Part shown: piece by piece, positions 35,708 to 48,269 of the stretch
How the letters are laid out: every line of letters begins with the position of its first letter
Position numbering within the stretch: the first letter of the stretch is position 1
Origin: Blastocladiella emersonii ATCC 22665
Lineage: Eukaryota; Blastocladiomycota; Blastocladiomycetes; Blastocladiales; Blastocladiaceae
Direction: 5' to 3'
NCBI GenBank assembly: GCA_025594325.1
Contig: JANHCV010000016.1
Coordinates: 310,001 to 374,000, forward strand
Length of the DNA stretch: 64,000 bases
Translations under genes and position numbers: made by a program
The notes under the pieces: model-generated
Told to the model about the DNA's origin: nothing
Databases searched by the model: none
Seen by the model: the letters and a program-made list of their open reading frames with translations, nothing else

Positions 35708-36631
35708 CTAGGCGTCCACCTCCATGGCACCCTCCTCGGCAGCGGCCTCCTCCGCGGCCGGCGCCGCCTCGGTGGACTCGGCCTCCTCGTCCTCGGAATC
35801 CTCGATCTCAGCGCGCATCGCGTCCCACTTGGACATGCGTTTCCGCTGGGCCTTGCCCTTGGACTCCTCGGCGCGGGCCTTCTTGGCCTCGAGCTCGGCG
35901 GGCGTCGCGGCGCGCGGCAGCGAGTTGTAGAAGGGGAGCGCGGGCGTGTTCTTCAACCGGAACCCGAGCGACAGGACCGACTCGAACCCGTGGCACCGCT
36001 TGGGCAGCGCCGCGGTGAGCGCCGACACCGCGTCCATGGCGTTGGCGAGCAGCTGGTCGGACGTGAGGTGCGCGAGGGACCCGACCGACACGTCGGTCAT
36101 GGTGCCCGTCGGCACGCTGAAGGGCACGGTGCGCAGCGCGGCCGCGAGCTTCTCCGGGGTGAACGTGTCGAGCACGATCGGGATCGGCACCTTCTTCGAG
36201 TCGTAGAACTTCTTGCCGAGCGCCTTGGGCAGCATCGGGATCACGCGGTCGTCGGCCAGGAACACGTCGTACGTGTCGCACAGCTCGCGCCGCGCCTCGT
36301 ACGTGGCGAACTTGGCGCGGAGCTTGGTCACGCCCAGCACGCGGGCGACCTTGACGCCGGCGTTCGCCAGCACCACCTTGGCGTCCGACTGCGGGTCCTT
36401 GACGAACACGCACACGGACGGCGACGCGGACCCGGACCCGGCCACGGGGCCGTGCGACAGCCGCGCGTACCGGTGCCGGTCCGGCTTGGCCTGCGGGATC
36501 GTCTTGAAGGCCACCGAAAGGTGCACCTCGCCGTCGTCCTCGATCAGCGCCGACTCGGCCGCGCGCGCGTGGTACGCGCGGAGCGCGTCCAGCGCCTTGA
36601 GCGCCTGGGCCTGGTCAATCGCGGTCGACAT
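35708..36631 (-). CDS. UTP30: Ribosome-biogenesis protein with L1 fold, Utp30/RSL1D1 family
   Basis: A 307-residue single-exon protein of the ribosomal L1 superfamily. Utp30 and its relatives associate with nucleolar pre-ribosomes and bind rRNA. The L1 core spans about residues 5-230, with VFLADDRVIPMLPKALGKKF and KKVPIPIVLDTFTPEKLAAA as family-typical blocks. The C-terminus is Lys-rich, then acidic (EDSEDEEAESTEAAPAAEE), as in RSL1D1-like proteins. Cic1/Nsa3 is the other possible fungal orthologue. The Met at 36631 (MSTAIDQAQ) begins the conserved region; the frame remains open upstream to 36919, but that sequence has no homology signal. Upstream of it lies the 3' end of FMP27 on the same strand. 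Confidence 0.82.
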   Translation of the reverse strand: MSTAIDQAQALKALDALRAYHARAAESALIEDDGEVHLSVAFKTIPQAKPDRHRYARLSHGPVAGSGSASPSVCVFVKDPQSDAKVVLANAGVKVARVLGVTKLRAKFATYEARRELCDTYDVFLADDRVIPMLPKALGKKFYDSKKVPIPIVLDTFTPEKLAAALRTVPFSVPTGTMTDVSVGSLAHLTSDQLLANAMDAVSALTAALPKRCHGFESVLSLGFRLKNTPALPFYNSLPRAATPAELEAKKARAEESKGKAQRKRMSKWDAMRAEIEDSEDEEAESTEAAPAAEEAAAEEGAMEVDA

Positions 36632-36925
36632 GGTTTTGGTGGATGTTGCGGGGACCGTCGATTGCGTAGCTACGTCGGGTGTCGATGCGTCGTCGTCTTT
36701 CCTCTGCAAGGTGGCAGGCTGGCGAATGGGCGCTGGCACGCGGCGCCGCCTAGCGCGCGCGAGGGCTGGGCACCGCTGGGCAGAGTGGTCGAGGTCAGCT
36801 GATGCCGAGTGACCCGTTGCTACCCGCCCATCAGCCCTCTGATCACTCGCAGACGCGTCGCGCAAGCACACAAATAGGTCGCCGAGTATATATGGTACAA
36901 AATCAGTCAATCGTCGCAATCATCA

Positions 36926-39900
36926 TCATCCAAACAGCATCCGCCGCTTCAGCTCCTCGTCGCTCATGTTGCCCTGGGACTCGGATTTCTTCATCCCGCT
37001 GCTACGGCTACACGTTCACGCGCGCGTCGTCAGGACTCCGTTCTTCCCACTCGTACTGGGAGGACACGTACAACAAGGACCCGATAAGACTCGACGTCTT
37101 CCCGGCCGCTCGCGCCGCGGGCCCGTTGCCCACATGCTTGTGGCCCTTGCCCCACGCGAGCTCCGGGTCATCGTCGCTGGTCGACCGCACGTGGCCCGGG
37201 GACCCCGGCGGCGCGCCCGCGGGCGCGGGCGCGACGACCACCGACGGCGGCGGCGTAAGCAGCGACGCGGACCCGTACGGCGACGCGCTGGCGCTGCCGC
37301 GGCCAACGGGTGTTCCGGCCCCCGATAGCGACGACGCAGAGGAGGAAGTGGGTGTCGCGGTGCCGCCGGTGCTCGTCGCGGACGCGTGGATCGAGGTTGA
37401 TGCCGACGAGACGCTGCGCGAAATCGCGCTCCCGCCCGCGGGCGACGGCGGCGGCGGGGCCAGGTTGAAGGGAGCGCCGTTCGAGCTCATGGACGTGGTC
37501 GTGGGCGGCGCTGGAGGGAGCGCACGGCGCGACGAGAAGAGTTTTTCTTTGACGAGCTGGCCCGTGTGTCCGAGCACGGCAAAGAACACGTCTAAACGCG
37601 AGGACGAGGTCAGGTGGTGGTCGCAGAGATCGACGAGAGAACGACAGCGTACCGCGGCGGACCTGGGTCAGGAACTCGAGCCACGTCCACGTCTTGTTGT
37701 GGTACTCCATGGTCGGCAGCGTCAGCACAAACTCGTGCAGGTCCTCAATGTTCTTCTCCTTGTTGCCCTACACGATCACACGCGGCGTGTCAGCTTCCTG
37801 CACCCCCCAAGAAAACGCCGCAACTACACGTACCCGGTAGCTGATGCACAGCGCGACGCTCGGCATGCGGATATGCACGAACGTGGTGTTGCGCGACGCG
37901 CGCGACTTCATCTGGACGAGCGCGTCCGTGGACCCGGACCGCTGGAGGTCGCGCGACCGCTTGCGCCTTGACGACGCGAGCGACGTGCCCGCCCCATACT
38001 CACCGACAACGGACCGCGCGCTCTGCGTCGTCGTCAGGCTGGTCATGGACGTCGACGAGGGGACTGTCGAGGACCCGAGCGCGGTACCCGCGGGCGCACC
38101 CGTGGCGCCGCCGACGACGCGGACGGGGAAGATGTAGTTGACGAGACACTTGCCGAGGTCGTACGTCATCTGCAGCTTGATGGGCGCGAACGACACCTCG
38201 AAGTTGCTGACGAGCGCGATCCCCGCCACGGGCGCAAGCTCGTGCCACTGCATGCCCAGCATCTGCGGGACCGCTGCTGCCGCCGCCGGGTACGCACCGC
38301 TGCTGCCCATGGCCGCCGGGTAGAAGATGTTGGCGACCTCCTCGTACACGGGGTTCGGCAGGCGGTTCCACCCGGTGAACTGCTGGATGGCGAGACTGAA
38401 GGCGCGCGACTGGTCCGAGAACTCGAGCAGCGAGAAATCGACGCCCGCCAGCGACCACTGCACGAACGGCGCCTGCGACTCGACCTGCAGCATGTCCCAC
38501 ACCACGTTGGTCGCACGGAACACGTACTCGTAGATCGGGTGCGCGTTGCTCGCTGCGCTGGCGTTGCGCGAGTGCGGCGCCGTGCCGCCGCCGGTCCGCT
38601 TGCTGCTCCGGCCGAGGGACGGAGAGCCCATGCTGGCCGAGGTAGCGTTCGACGGCACGCGCGACCGTGCGCTCGACAGCACCGGCGAGTCGGCACCCAC
38701 CGCATCCGCGGCCGCCGCGGCGGTCTTGACGCGCAGCCGCTGCGGCCCGTTGTTCATGAGCTTGAACGACTCCATGACGACAAGCAGCTCCTCCTCCATC
38801 TCCATGAGTCGGGCGAGGAGCTTGGTCCACCGCTGGGTGCCGTCAACGTCGACCTGGCCGTCCTGGAGCACGGACACGTCGTAGTGGAGCGCGAGCCGGA
38901 GCTGCGCGATATCGGCGCGCAGGCGGACAATCGAGTCGAGCAGCCCGCGGATATCCTCGGCCTGCGCCGCGAGCATCAGCAGGTCGAGCTGCTCCTGGCG
39001 CCGCGTCTTGGCGGGCTCGCGGTAGATGAGCAGCTTGGACGCAATGTTGAACAGGATCCCGAACGCCAGCGCGTCGCACTGCAGCGGGAAACGCGTGAAC
39101 TCGAGCTGCCACGTGTCGTGCTGCCCGTCCTGCTGCTGCCCGAGCGAGCCCAAACTCGCGCCCGCCGCCGCCGCCGCGTCGCCTGCGGTTGCGCCGTTCG
39201 CGCTGAGCGCCGGGTTGAGCCGCTGGTGCCGGACGTGCAGCATCCCGCGGTGCACGACCTGCGTGAGCCCGTGCGGGAGGACGGCGCGCGCCGCCTCGCC
39301 GCCACCGGTCCCACCGCTGCCCGCATCGTACGCGGACGGCGGGGACGGGAAGAAGCACTCGAGCGGGAGCCACGCGGGCGCGGCGCCCGTAGCGAGGTAC
39401 GGCGCGGCGCCGAGTCCGAGGTGAGCGGCGGACTCGGGCGTGGCGGCGACGGCGAAATTGGCGTCGGTGATATCGGCCGACGTCACGGTCTTGACGAGGA
39501 CGCCGCAGTGCTGCACGTCGTGCTGCGTGACGACCGTGTTCTCGGTGGTCACGAAACACGCGCCGTCGGGGCTGTCGTCGAGCGGCACCGTCACCAGCTT
39601 GATCTGCGGGTTGATGAGCTGGATCAGGACCGACTTGACGCTCTGGTCGAGTGGCGGCGGCGTGTCCGTGTTGCCGCCCGCGGTCGAGGTCGGCGTCGGC
39701 GGCTCGGGGCCGATGGCGGTCCCAGACCGGCCCGCGGCGGCGGCGTGCGGCAGGTCCTCGTCCGACACGAACACGCTGCTGGGCCCGCTGAGCAGCCGCT
39801 CGAGGATGACGCGGTCCGACTCGGTCGCCGGCTGTTGCGCGACTGAGAGCTCCGGGACCGAGAGCGTGGCAGACGGGCGGCGCGAGCTCGACTCGGCTGC

Positions 39901-42900
39901 CGCGAGACCCTGGAGCGCCGGCGCGAGCTGTGCGGGGGTCACGGCGAGCCCGTTACGCGAATGGCGCCGCGGCTGCAGCAGGGACTCGGCCGGCGGTGGC
40001 GCATAGCTTGGGCGGCGGCTGCGGTCGGCGGCCTCCTTCTCGCGCATCTCGAGCAGGCCGCCGAGCTCGCGGATGATCTTGAGCGCCTCGTTGGACGTGT
40101 AGTACTTGAGCAACGACGCCTGCTCCTGCATCTCGATGAACTTGAAGATGACGTTGCGGACAGGCGCGGTCCACAGGAGCCGCGAGTTGTGGATGACATA
40201 CGAGTGGACGTAGTCGCCGTCGTCGTCGCCCTGGTCGCCGCCGGTGCCCTCGGGGCAGAACAGGTTGCTGGTCGCGTGCGCGAGCTGGTCGATGCGGTGC
40301 TGCACGGCGGCGGCGGCCGCGTGCGAGAGCCGTGGTGCGGTCGCGAGGTACTCCTGGAGCAGGCGCAGCTGGACGCGGTTGACGTCGCGGCCAAACGACG
40401 ACTCGCGGCCGTAGTCGACGTCCGAGTTGCGGCAGTACGCGATGCGCGGCGACCAGAAGAAGGGCGTCGAGCGGACGTACAGGTTGGCGTGGCTGTTGGC
40501 GAGCCGGACGCGGACCTGCTCCTGGGCCTCGTACAGCTCGTACGGCGAGCTGCCCGAGCCCGACACGTCGCTGAGGATCAGGCACCGCAGCTCGAGCCCG
40601 GCGAAATCGATCTCGGACGTGTCAATGTACCACGGCGGCGGCGACAGGTACGTGTCGTGGCACCGCACGCGCGCCGTGTAGAAGTCGATGGTGCACCGGT
40701 CGGCGACGGCGCGCAGCCCGACCGCGTCGTTGGGGCTCAGGATCGCCTTGTCCTTGTGCCACAGCGTGACGAGGACGGGGGCGAGCTCGACGCGCAGCGA
40801 GAAGCGCGACAGGAACAGGGACAGCTTCTTAGCCGAGTACTTGGGGGTTGACAGCGGGAACAGGGCGCCGCGGCGGACCGACGTCGACTTGGTGATCACG
40901 TTAAAGTCGACGAAATCGACGGCGTAGTCGATCGCCTGCGGCGTGAACGTGAAGGTGCCGAACCGCGGCGGGACTCCGGGTCCCTCATCCGCGCTATTCT
41001 CGCACCGGATGCGCACCGCGAGCGAGAGGCGCTCGGACCGGAACCGCGCAAACGAGTCGTGTGCGACGCCCGTGGGCGCGGCCGCGGGCACGTACTCGGG
41101 CGCGATCGGGAACACGGTGTGGTGCGACTGGCGCGGGCTGCCGAGGCACTCGAACATGGGCTCCATGGCAAGGACCACGTTGCCGCGGAGGTCCATGACC
41201 ACCTCCTTGTCGTGCGGGCCGCTGTCCCAGGGCGCGGGCGGCGAGGGATCGTCGCGGTCCGAGGGCGCGGCGCGCGGCGTCGTGGCCTTGTGGTTGATGA
41301 GCGGCTGGACGACGGCGATCTCGAGCTCGGCGCACGACAGGACGCCGGCGGCGTTGGCCGACGACAGCGACAGCTTGAAGGGGACCTCGAGGTGCGACAC
41401 GGGCGCGTCGTTACCTTCGGCCGCTGCACCATCTCCGAGGGCGTCGCGCGCGAGGAACCCGGCGGGCACAATACGTCGCTTGCCGTACGCCGAGACGGTG
41501 ACGCCGTGGGACCCGTCCTGGGTGAACCGCGAGTAGTACGGGTTGCGCGAGCCCAAGAAATGGAACAGGAGCGCCTCGCCCTCAATGTCGAACTTGCCGT
41601 GGAGTAGCCACCGCATCTTGTCCCACCACGGCATGGGCTCGCTTGGGTCGACGGACGGGTCCGTGAACTGGTCGAACACGCGCGACACGTCGGCGAGCGC
41701 GGGCTCGACGGCGGCGCCCCAGTGGATCGAGAGCGGCGCCTCGATGCGCCACGTCATGCTGGCGTACACCTTGATGGGGCTCAGCGCCTTGCGCACGCGG
41801 ACCGCAGCGAGCGGGCCGCCCTTGACGATGGGCACAATGTGGTTGAAGATGGACGCGGGCGGGGCGACGGGCTCGGCGAGGATCAGGAGCCCGTGGAGCA
41901 TGTGGAACGTCTGCAGGTCGAGGCTGGGCGGGAGCGCGATCAGGGGCAGCGGGTAGTCGCGGATGCGGGCGAGCAGCGACCGGAACCGCAGCGACACGTC
42001 GCGCGCGAGCGAGAAGTCGAACTCGGCGTCGCTTGGCGTGTCCTTGTCGTGGATGTGGCAGTTGGCTGCGAGCGTCGGCAGCGGGAGCGTCGGGCTGGTG
42101 ACGAGCGCGTCAATGTCGCCGACCGTGAACACGAACAGCTTGGGCGGCGGCGGCGCGGCGGCGGGGTCGCCCGCGGCCTTCATGATGCGCACCCACTCGC
42201 GCCCGTGGAAGGCGGCGAGCTCGGCCCAGAACGGCGCGTGGTCGAGGTCGTGCACCGCGGCCAGCTTGTCGGCGAGGAGCTTCTCGCGCTCGAGCCGGCT
42301 GCGCTGCTGGTCCTTGCCGTACCGGAAGATGAGGTTGAGTCGCGACTCGAACGGGTCGTCGTCGATGGTCAACTGGAACTTTTTCACCAGGACGCGCGCC
42401 GGCAGCTCGGCGCCCGTGGGCGGCGGGCTCGGCGTCGACGGCTTGCCCGCCTTGGCGACCTTGACGAACGTCGCCAGGTTCTCGACCACGTCGCGCAGGT
42501 AGAAGTTGTGCGGGACGCTGACGCGAAACTCGTCGGCCGACGCCGCCACGTCGATGCCGCGGCGCAGCGAGACCTGGAGCTTGGTGAGCGAGAGCAGGTG
42601 GAACATGACGGGCGGGGCTCCGCTGCCGCCCGACAGCTGCGACGCGGGCGGGGTCGGCGGCACGCCCATCGCGGTGGCGAGCGCCGCCACCGGGTTGAGC
42701 GGGACGCCGTGGCGCAGGAAGATGGACGGATACATGCTCTGGGCGCGGACCGTGGCGGCGGACTGCGACGCGCGGCCGGTGATAGACTCGACGGTGAGCT
42801 GCGCGTAGACGTTCGGGCCCTGGACCTCGAGCACGGCGCGCGCGTCGGCGAACGCGAGGACGAGCAGCGTACTCTCAGGGAGCTGGAGGTGCACGTTGGC

Positions 42901-45900
42901 GGTGCCCGCGACGAGCTGCATGCGTTTCGCGGTCTCGCGGGTCCCGGCGATGCTCGTGATCGACATGCGCTTGTGGACCTGCGCGTGGTCGCGCGACGGG
43001 CGGATCCCCGCCGTGGCGGTCTCCGCGAGCCGCGCGAGGTGCTCGGCGAAGAGTACGAGCGGGATCGAGACGGCGAGCGTGACGGGGTCGTCGATGTTGA
43101 CGCTGGTCGAGACGTGCCGCTGAATGCGAGGGAGCACGTCGCTGGCGAGCTGGTACGCCGTATCCACAACCTTGTGCTCGAGAGAGACTCGCGACAGGAA
43201 CGCAATCTGCCCAGCGACGGCGGCGGGCCCGCCGGTCCCGGTGCCCGCGGCCGAGGACAGCGACGACATGGTCGATCGGCGCCACGCTGCGCTCGCGCTG
43301 GCGTTAGCGCCTGGCCCGCTCGGCTCGGCCGTGGTGACGACGAGCTCGTCGACCTCGACCACAAACTCGTCGACGCAGAACGCGTTGAGCGTGTCAATCC
43401 CCGCCGCCGGGCCCGTCGCCGCTTCCACGGGCGCCGCCTGGGCAATGGCGGACGCAGCAGCCCCCGCGGCGCCGAGCACCCGCTTGCCCGAATGCGTGAC
43501 AACGACGCACGCGACGCGGGCCTCGACGCCAGGCTCGGCCGCGAGCGAGCGCTCGTTGAGCGGGTCGGGCTCCGCGGTGACGGTGCACGACGCGCGGTTG
43601 ACGGTAAACTTGGCCGTCGAATGGAGCGCGACAAGCGGGCCCATGGCGGCAGCCGCGAGCGGGTGGAGGGTCGGCGAGAAGAGCGGGCTGGTGATTCCGC
43701 TGCCGGCGGGCTCGGCGTGCTGCTGTCCGCGCGTGGCGAGCGCGGCGAGGTCTGCGACGGCGTGCACGAGTCCCGCGGACGCAGCGAGCGTGAGGTGCGG
43801 CTGGTGCGCGTGGCCCTCGACGAGCAGGTCAAGGCGGATCGCGTCGCTGGCGTCGCCGGCATCGACGGGCGTGCCGGTGCCGTTGACGTTCGTCGCGGAG
43901 CGTTTCGCAACGAAGCGGTCGGCCTCGGTGAGCAGCGCGTCGACGCGCACGATCTCGACGCTTGCCGAGACCCAGTGCGCGAGCTCGGGCGGCATGCCGG
44001 CTTCGACAGCCGCGGCGGCCGCGGCAGCTGCAGCGGGCGCCATTTTCGCGGGCGGACCGAGGACGCGGGTGCGTAGTTGGCCGAGCGTGAACTCGACGTC
44101 GGCCTCGATGAGCGGGGCGGCCGCGACGCCGGCGCGGAGTTTGGCGTGCTCGGCCGAGACGAAGACGCCGACCGAGTGGAGCGGGTACACGGTCAGCTCG
44201 GGCGAGACTAGGGCAAACTCGAGCTCGAGGTCGATCTCGTCGAGGAGCTTGCGCACCGGGCGCGGGAGGAGGTGGGCGAGCGTGGTCGCGGCCGACGCGG
44301 CGGACTGCGCGTTGGGACCGAGCAGGCCGCTGCCGGACCGGCGGCCGGCAAGGCGCGAGCGCATCGACTGCGACAGCGTGTGGCGGTGTCGCGAGCCCGT
44401 CGGTGGTGGAGTCCGCGACCCGTCACGCTGCGCGGGCGTCGGTGGTGGTGCCGCGAGCCGCTCGAGGATCGACGCGACGACGTGTTCTCGGAGCGAGACC
44501 TCGAGGCCCGACAGCTTGAGCTCAGCAAACACGAGCGGTTTCGGCGCGTCCGCGAGCCCGCGCGTGCCACCGCGGAGCGAGGGTGGCGGCTCACCCGACG
44601 CGACCGCGTCGTCTTTGGGGCACACGCTCATCTCAAGCATCGCAAGCGACTGGACGAGCTCGCCGGCGAGATGCGTGGACACGTCGGCAAGGGCGGCGTG
44701 GAGCTCGGACTCGGCGAGCGAGCTTCCGAACCGCGCCGAGACGGACGCCGTGGTGATGAGCGAGCTGATGCCGCCGACGCGCGCCGAGACCTGCTGCGCG
44801 TGCAGGGCGACGGACGAGGGCCACATGGACGGGAGTTTCCGGTCGAGAACCGAGGTGGGCGCGGTCGCGCTGGCCGCGGCGAGTGCTGCCGCGTGCGCAC
44901 GGTCGCGGCGGCGGCGGGATGCGCGCGAGGTGGGCGCAGGCGAAGCGGGCGGAGTCGCAGTCGCGGAACTCGCGCTCGGTCCGCTGCCGCCGAGGCCGGT
45001 GATGAAGCCGCGGTGCAGGTCCATGAACGCCGTGACGGGGTCGACGTTGACGGCAATCGGGCTCAGCGCGAGCGAGACTGTCGGGTGCTTGAACGACGGG
45101 ACAGGTCGGAGCAGGGCGAACGCGACGGTCAGAACGGTGCGCTGGAGCGTGGTGAGGATCGGCGTCCGGTCGATGAGGATGAGTGCGGGCGAGAAGGTCG
45201 CGTAGACGTTGATGGTACCGCGCGTCGCGGATGGTGGCATGGACGGCGCACCGAGCGTCGAGGTGCCCCCGCCATACAGCGTGGATCCGAGGTCCGAGCC
45301 CGCGAGCGATGAGGTCGAGCTCATGGGCGACATGGGCGGCGGAGGCTGCGGCGACATTGGACGGCCACGGGGCGACATGGGCGTCGACGCAACTGACGCC
45401 GCGTCGGCCGGTGGTGGTGGCGGTGCCTGCGGGACCACGACCAATCCCCACAGGTGGAACATGTCGTGCGACGTCTCAACGACGGACGTGTGCGGCGGGA
45501 GTCCCGGTCGCAGCGAGGAGACGGCGATTCGGATCCCGATGCGGGTGATGAGGACGTCCATCCAGCGGACGAGCGTGTAGACGACGAACTGGAGGAGCAG
45601 GACGCGGAGCTGGCGGCCAAAGACCATGTGGAACAGGCCGGTGCCGCCCTGGCGCTTGGGTTTCCGCGCTGCCACACGCCCTAGAGTCGCGTCAGCCTGC
45701 GTCATCGCGGTTGCGGGCGAGCGAGGCGTGCGTACCTGGGGCCGACACATGGTACGGCGCGAGCGACTCGGAGACGTTGACGTCGAGCAGGACGCGGTCG
45801 ACGACGAGCGTGAAGAGGTGGCCGACCGCGCCTTCCGTGGGCGGCGCTTGCTGCCCATTGGCGGCCGACGGTGGTGGCGCAGTCGTTGGCGCGGCCGCGG

Positions 45901-46331
45901 GCGAGGGCGAGAAGCGCAGCCAGCGGCGCAGGACGTGCCAGTGGATCTTGAGCTGCAGCGTCCGGATGGTGAGGACGGCTACCCGCGGGCGAGGTCCGAG
46001 CGTCAGTTGATGAGCGTTCTCGACACGGGGCGAGTCGCGCGCGCGTACCCGAGACGGTGCCCGACAAAGGAACCGCGCCACCAGCAGCCGCGCCACCCTG
46101 GCCATCGCCCGCTTGGGCGGCGGCGCCACCCGAGGGGGAGGCCGGGGCGGAGGAGACGGGGAGCACGAGGGCGTGCTGCCAGCGGAGGTCCGAGACGGAA
46201 AGCAGGCCAAGGCGGCCAAACGAGACGGCCTGCTTAGCGGCGAGCCAGCGGCCGAGCGCGTAGGCGGCGAGGCGGAACACGATCCATGAGACGGCAACTG
46301 CGACGAGAAAGAACATGAGCCCGTCCTTCAT
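36926..46331 (-). CDS. FMP27: Fmp27/Hobbit (BLTP2)-type bridge-like lipid transfer protein
   Basis: A giant protein of 3,031 residues, predicted to form a hydrophobic groove moving lipids at ER-plasma membrane contacts. Six exons join in frame: 46049-46331, 45736-45978, 37834-45680, 37653-37767, 37057-37591 and 36926-36998. All five donors begin gtac, and most introns have CTGAC branch sites. The N-terminal TM anchor is MFFLVAVAVSWIVFRLAAYA, followed by FGRLGLLSVSDLRW. The GFWDK-type motif appears as MPWWDKMRWLLHGKF, with GEALLFHFLGSRNPYYSRFT after it. Strand-rich repeats fill the middle, and the C-terminal part has the Fmp27 block WELEFTRFPLQCDALAFG-like helices. The last exon is tiny (24 codons, ending KKSESQGNMSDEELKRRMLF). 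Without the last introns the frame would stop at 37008. Confidence 0.9.
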
Positions 46332-47145
46332 GGCCCTGGTGGGAGGGGACGAGCGAGAGGGGAGGGAGAGAGGGGAGGGAGAGAGGGCTCAGGTTAGGAC
46401 CGGTCTTGACGTGTGGACCACGCTGTTCTCCCGGGCGCGCAGCACCGCGGCCGGCACCGGCGAGCGAGATCACGGCCAAGCGCGCGGTGTTGCGTGCTGG
46501 CACGGCCGCTCCACGCGAGACACCTCCCCGAACGAGATTATCTCGCCGCGGTGTGCCTCCAGTGCCCGGTGACGGCCAACCAATCACGACGGCGTACTTA
46601 CGGGGCGAGCGGAGCGTTGCACACGGTCCCTGAGCGGGTGACCGACGCGCTGGAGACTTGCCGAAGCACGCGATGTCAATCAGAGCCTTGTCGGCTCGCG
46701 TTGCATGGAGAGGGGTCGGCCGTCGCCGTCGCTGCAGGGCTGTTCATGGCGGCAAGCTCGCGGCGGCGTGATTCAGCGCGCACACACGCGGTGGCGCCAC
46801 GCGCGCCGCGCGCTTCATCCGAGACGGGACACGGACGCGCCTCTCGCTCTCGCTTTTAAGTCCGGGACCGCTCTGCCCTGCCATTGATCGCATGTAGTAC
46901 AACTTGATGAAAAACTCATGAAACGAACTGAGGACCATCGTGGCGAAGGGCGGAAGCCCCGCTTGAGCATCGGAATGCCCTGAGTGGGCTCGCACGCGAC
47001 ACGGGGAGGATTATGACATGAACCGCTACTTATCTTAAATCCAGACTTCTTATATTCACTCGGATTCGGGCTCGGGCTCAGACTCGGAGTCGGATTCGAC
47101 CATGGCCAGCAGCGCCTTGGTGATATCGATGACCGTCTCGGCTAC
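46332..47145. other. Intergenic region upstream of FMP27
   Basis: The FMP27-proximal part has a purine-rich run (46345-46390) and CACGCGAGACACC at 46512-46524. Past 46850 the GC content falls. The patch at 47056-47140 could encode an acidic C-terminal exon (ESDSESEPEPESE on the minus strand) of the small gene next to it. Confidence 0.45.
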
Positions 47146-47631
47146 TTAAGCGCAGCTGGCCAGCGTTCGAGCCTGCGCGTTGTGAACCGCTTCGGTCACG
47201 TCCCACACGTACTTCCAGAGCTTGATGACCTCGGCAAGCGTGACGTGCGAGGCAAAGACCGGTCGACTGTCGCAAAACTCGCTGAGCTTGACGGTGAATC
47301 GAGTGGAGCGGGACACGAGCTTGCCGTTGAGGACACCGAGTGATCCAAGTTTGTCGCGTTCAGCTTCAAGGGACGAGTTGAAAACCGATAAAGATTGGTC
47401 GTTTTCCTCGGCCCCCTCGAAGCCTTCGAGTAAATCGAGCGTGCCAACGACGCGCTCCGCTGCACCGTTGAGAAATTTAATCGTATGGGCCAGCCGGTTG
47501 GCAGTAACATCTCTTGCGCTGTGCAGCAATTTTACGACTTCCGCCACGTCTTGGGCTGCATTGGGGCTGGCGGACATGAGTTCCTCCATATTCTGCGCCG
47601 AAGCCGCTGCTTTCAGACAAGGGTCCACCAT
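47146..47631 (-). CDS. Small helical protein, function unknown
   Basis: A 161-residue single-exon model from the ATG at 47631 (MVDPCLKAAASAQNMEELM) to TAA at 47146. I do not recognise it. The sequence is helical, with Leu/Val heptad-like spacing (VAEVVKLLHSARDVTANRLA) but no long coiled coil. Codon use is less GC-extreme than in neighbours, like the F-box-like orphan at 25.8 kb. The 3' end is uncertain: splicing near 47150-47220 to a phase-0 acceptor at 47137 would replace the last 20 or so residues with TVIDITKALLAMVESDSESE and an acidic tail, stopping at 47056. No domain or signal peptide was seen. Confidence 0.5.
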   Translation of the reverse strand: MVDPCLKAAASAQNMEELMSASPNAAQDVAEVVKLLHSARDVTANRLAHTIKFLNGAAERVVGTLDLLEGFEGAEENDQSLSVFNSSLEAERDKLGSLGVLNGKLVSRSTRFTVKLSEFCDSRPVFASHVTLAEVIKLWKYVWDVTEAVHNAQARTLASCA

Positions 47632-48269
47632 GGGCGCGGTCAACGGGCCCTAGACGGCGCGGGCCATGAGCCATCGAAGACAGTCGGGCCCATGAGTGTG
47701 GTCAGCTCGAGGCATGGATACCTGGGTGGCCAGCATTGCATTCATTGAGGAGGCAGCGGATGAGAAGACGAGGAGGAGCAGCTGAGGACGGTGAACTCTT
47801 CGAAATGCACTCAGTCGCGCATACCTTGTAAATTGCTGGAGTATGGGCGGAGATTCACTTGAGAAGCAATAGAAGTTGCCGAATCGTGTACTGCGTGCAT
47901 TGGCCATCAACCGTTTGGCGAGAAACAACGATGGCCGCGAGGATGGCCGTCGTGAAGCTGTCCTCGTTCCATGCGACTATCGTCACCTCGCCGCTCACCA
48001 GCACCAACCACCCAAATTCAAATTCAAATCTTTATACGACATTGCTGCGGCTCCTCGCTCCGAATGGTCGAGCAGTCGTCGACGACAGCGAGGACGCGTC
48101 GGGTTGCGACGCGACGCGCCACACTCGTGCCCCGTTTCAACCGCGACCAGCAAGCACTTCATGTGCGTCGATCACTTGCTCAACCCACTCGCAAAGGAAA
48201 CGAAAAAGTCATGCAATTGAACCAAAAGTGTATCTTAACCATCTCCTCCTCGCGCAGCATCAACCCGCC
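47632..48269. other. Intergenic region between two minus-strand genes
   Basis: No gene recognised. A weak start-like ATG and TAG acceptor lie near 47650-47690, just upstream of the small orphan. The A/T content rises around 47990-48040 and 48200-48240. Confidence 0.4.

Noticed and set aside
41722-44076. A 784-codon open frame on the plus strand inside FMP27
   Set aside because: Antisense artefact of the same codon bias; the Arg/Glu/Val composition is that of reverse-complemented GC-rich coding DNA.
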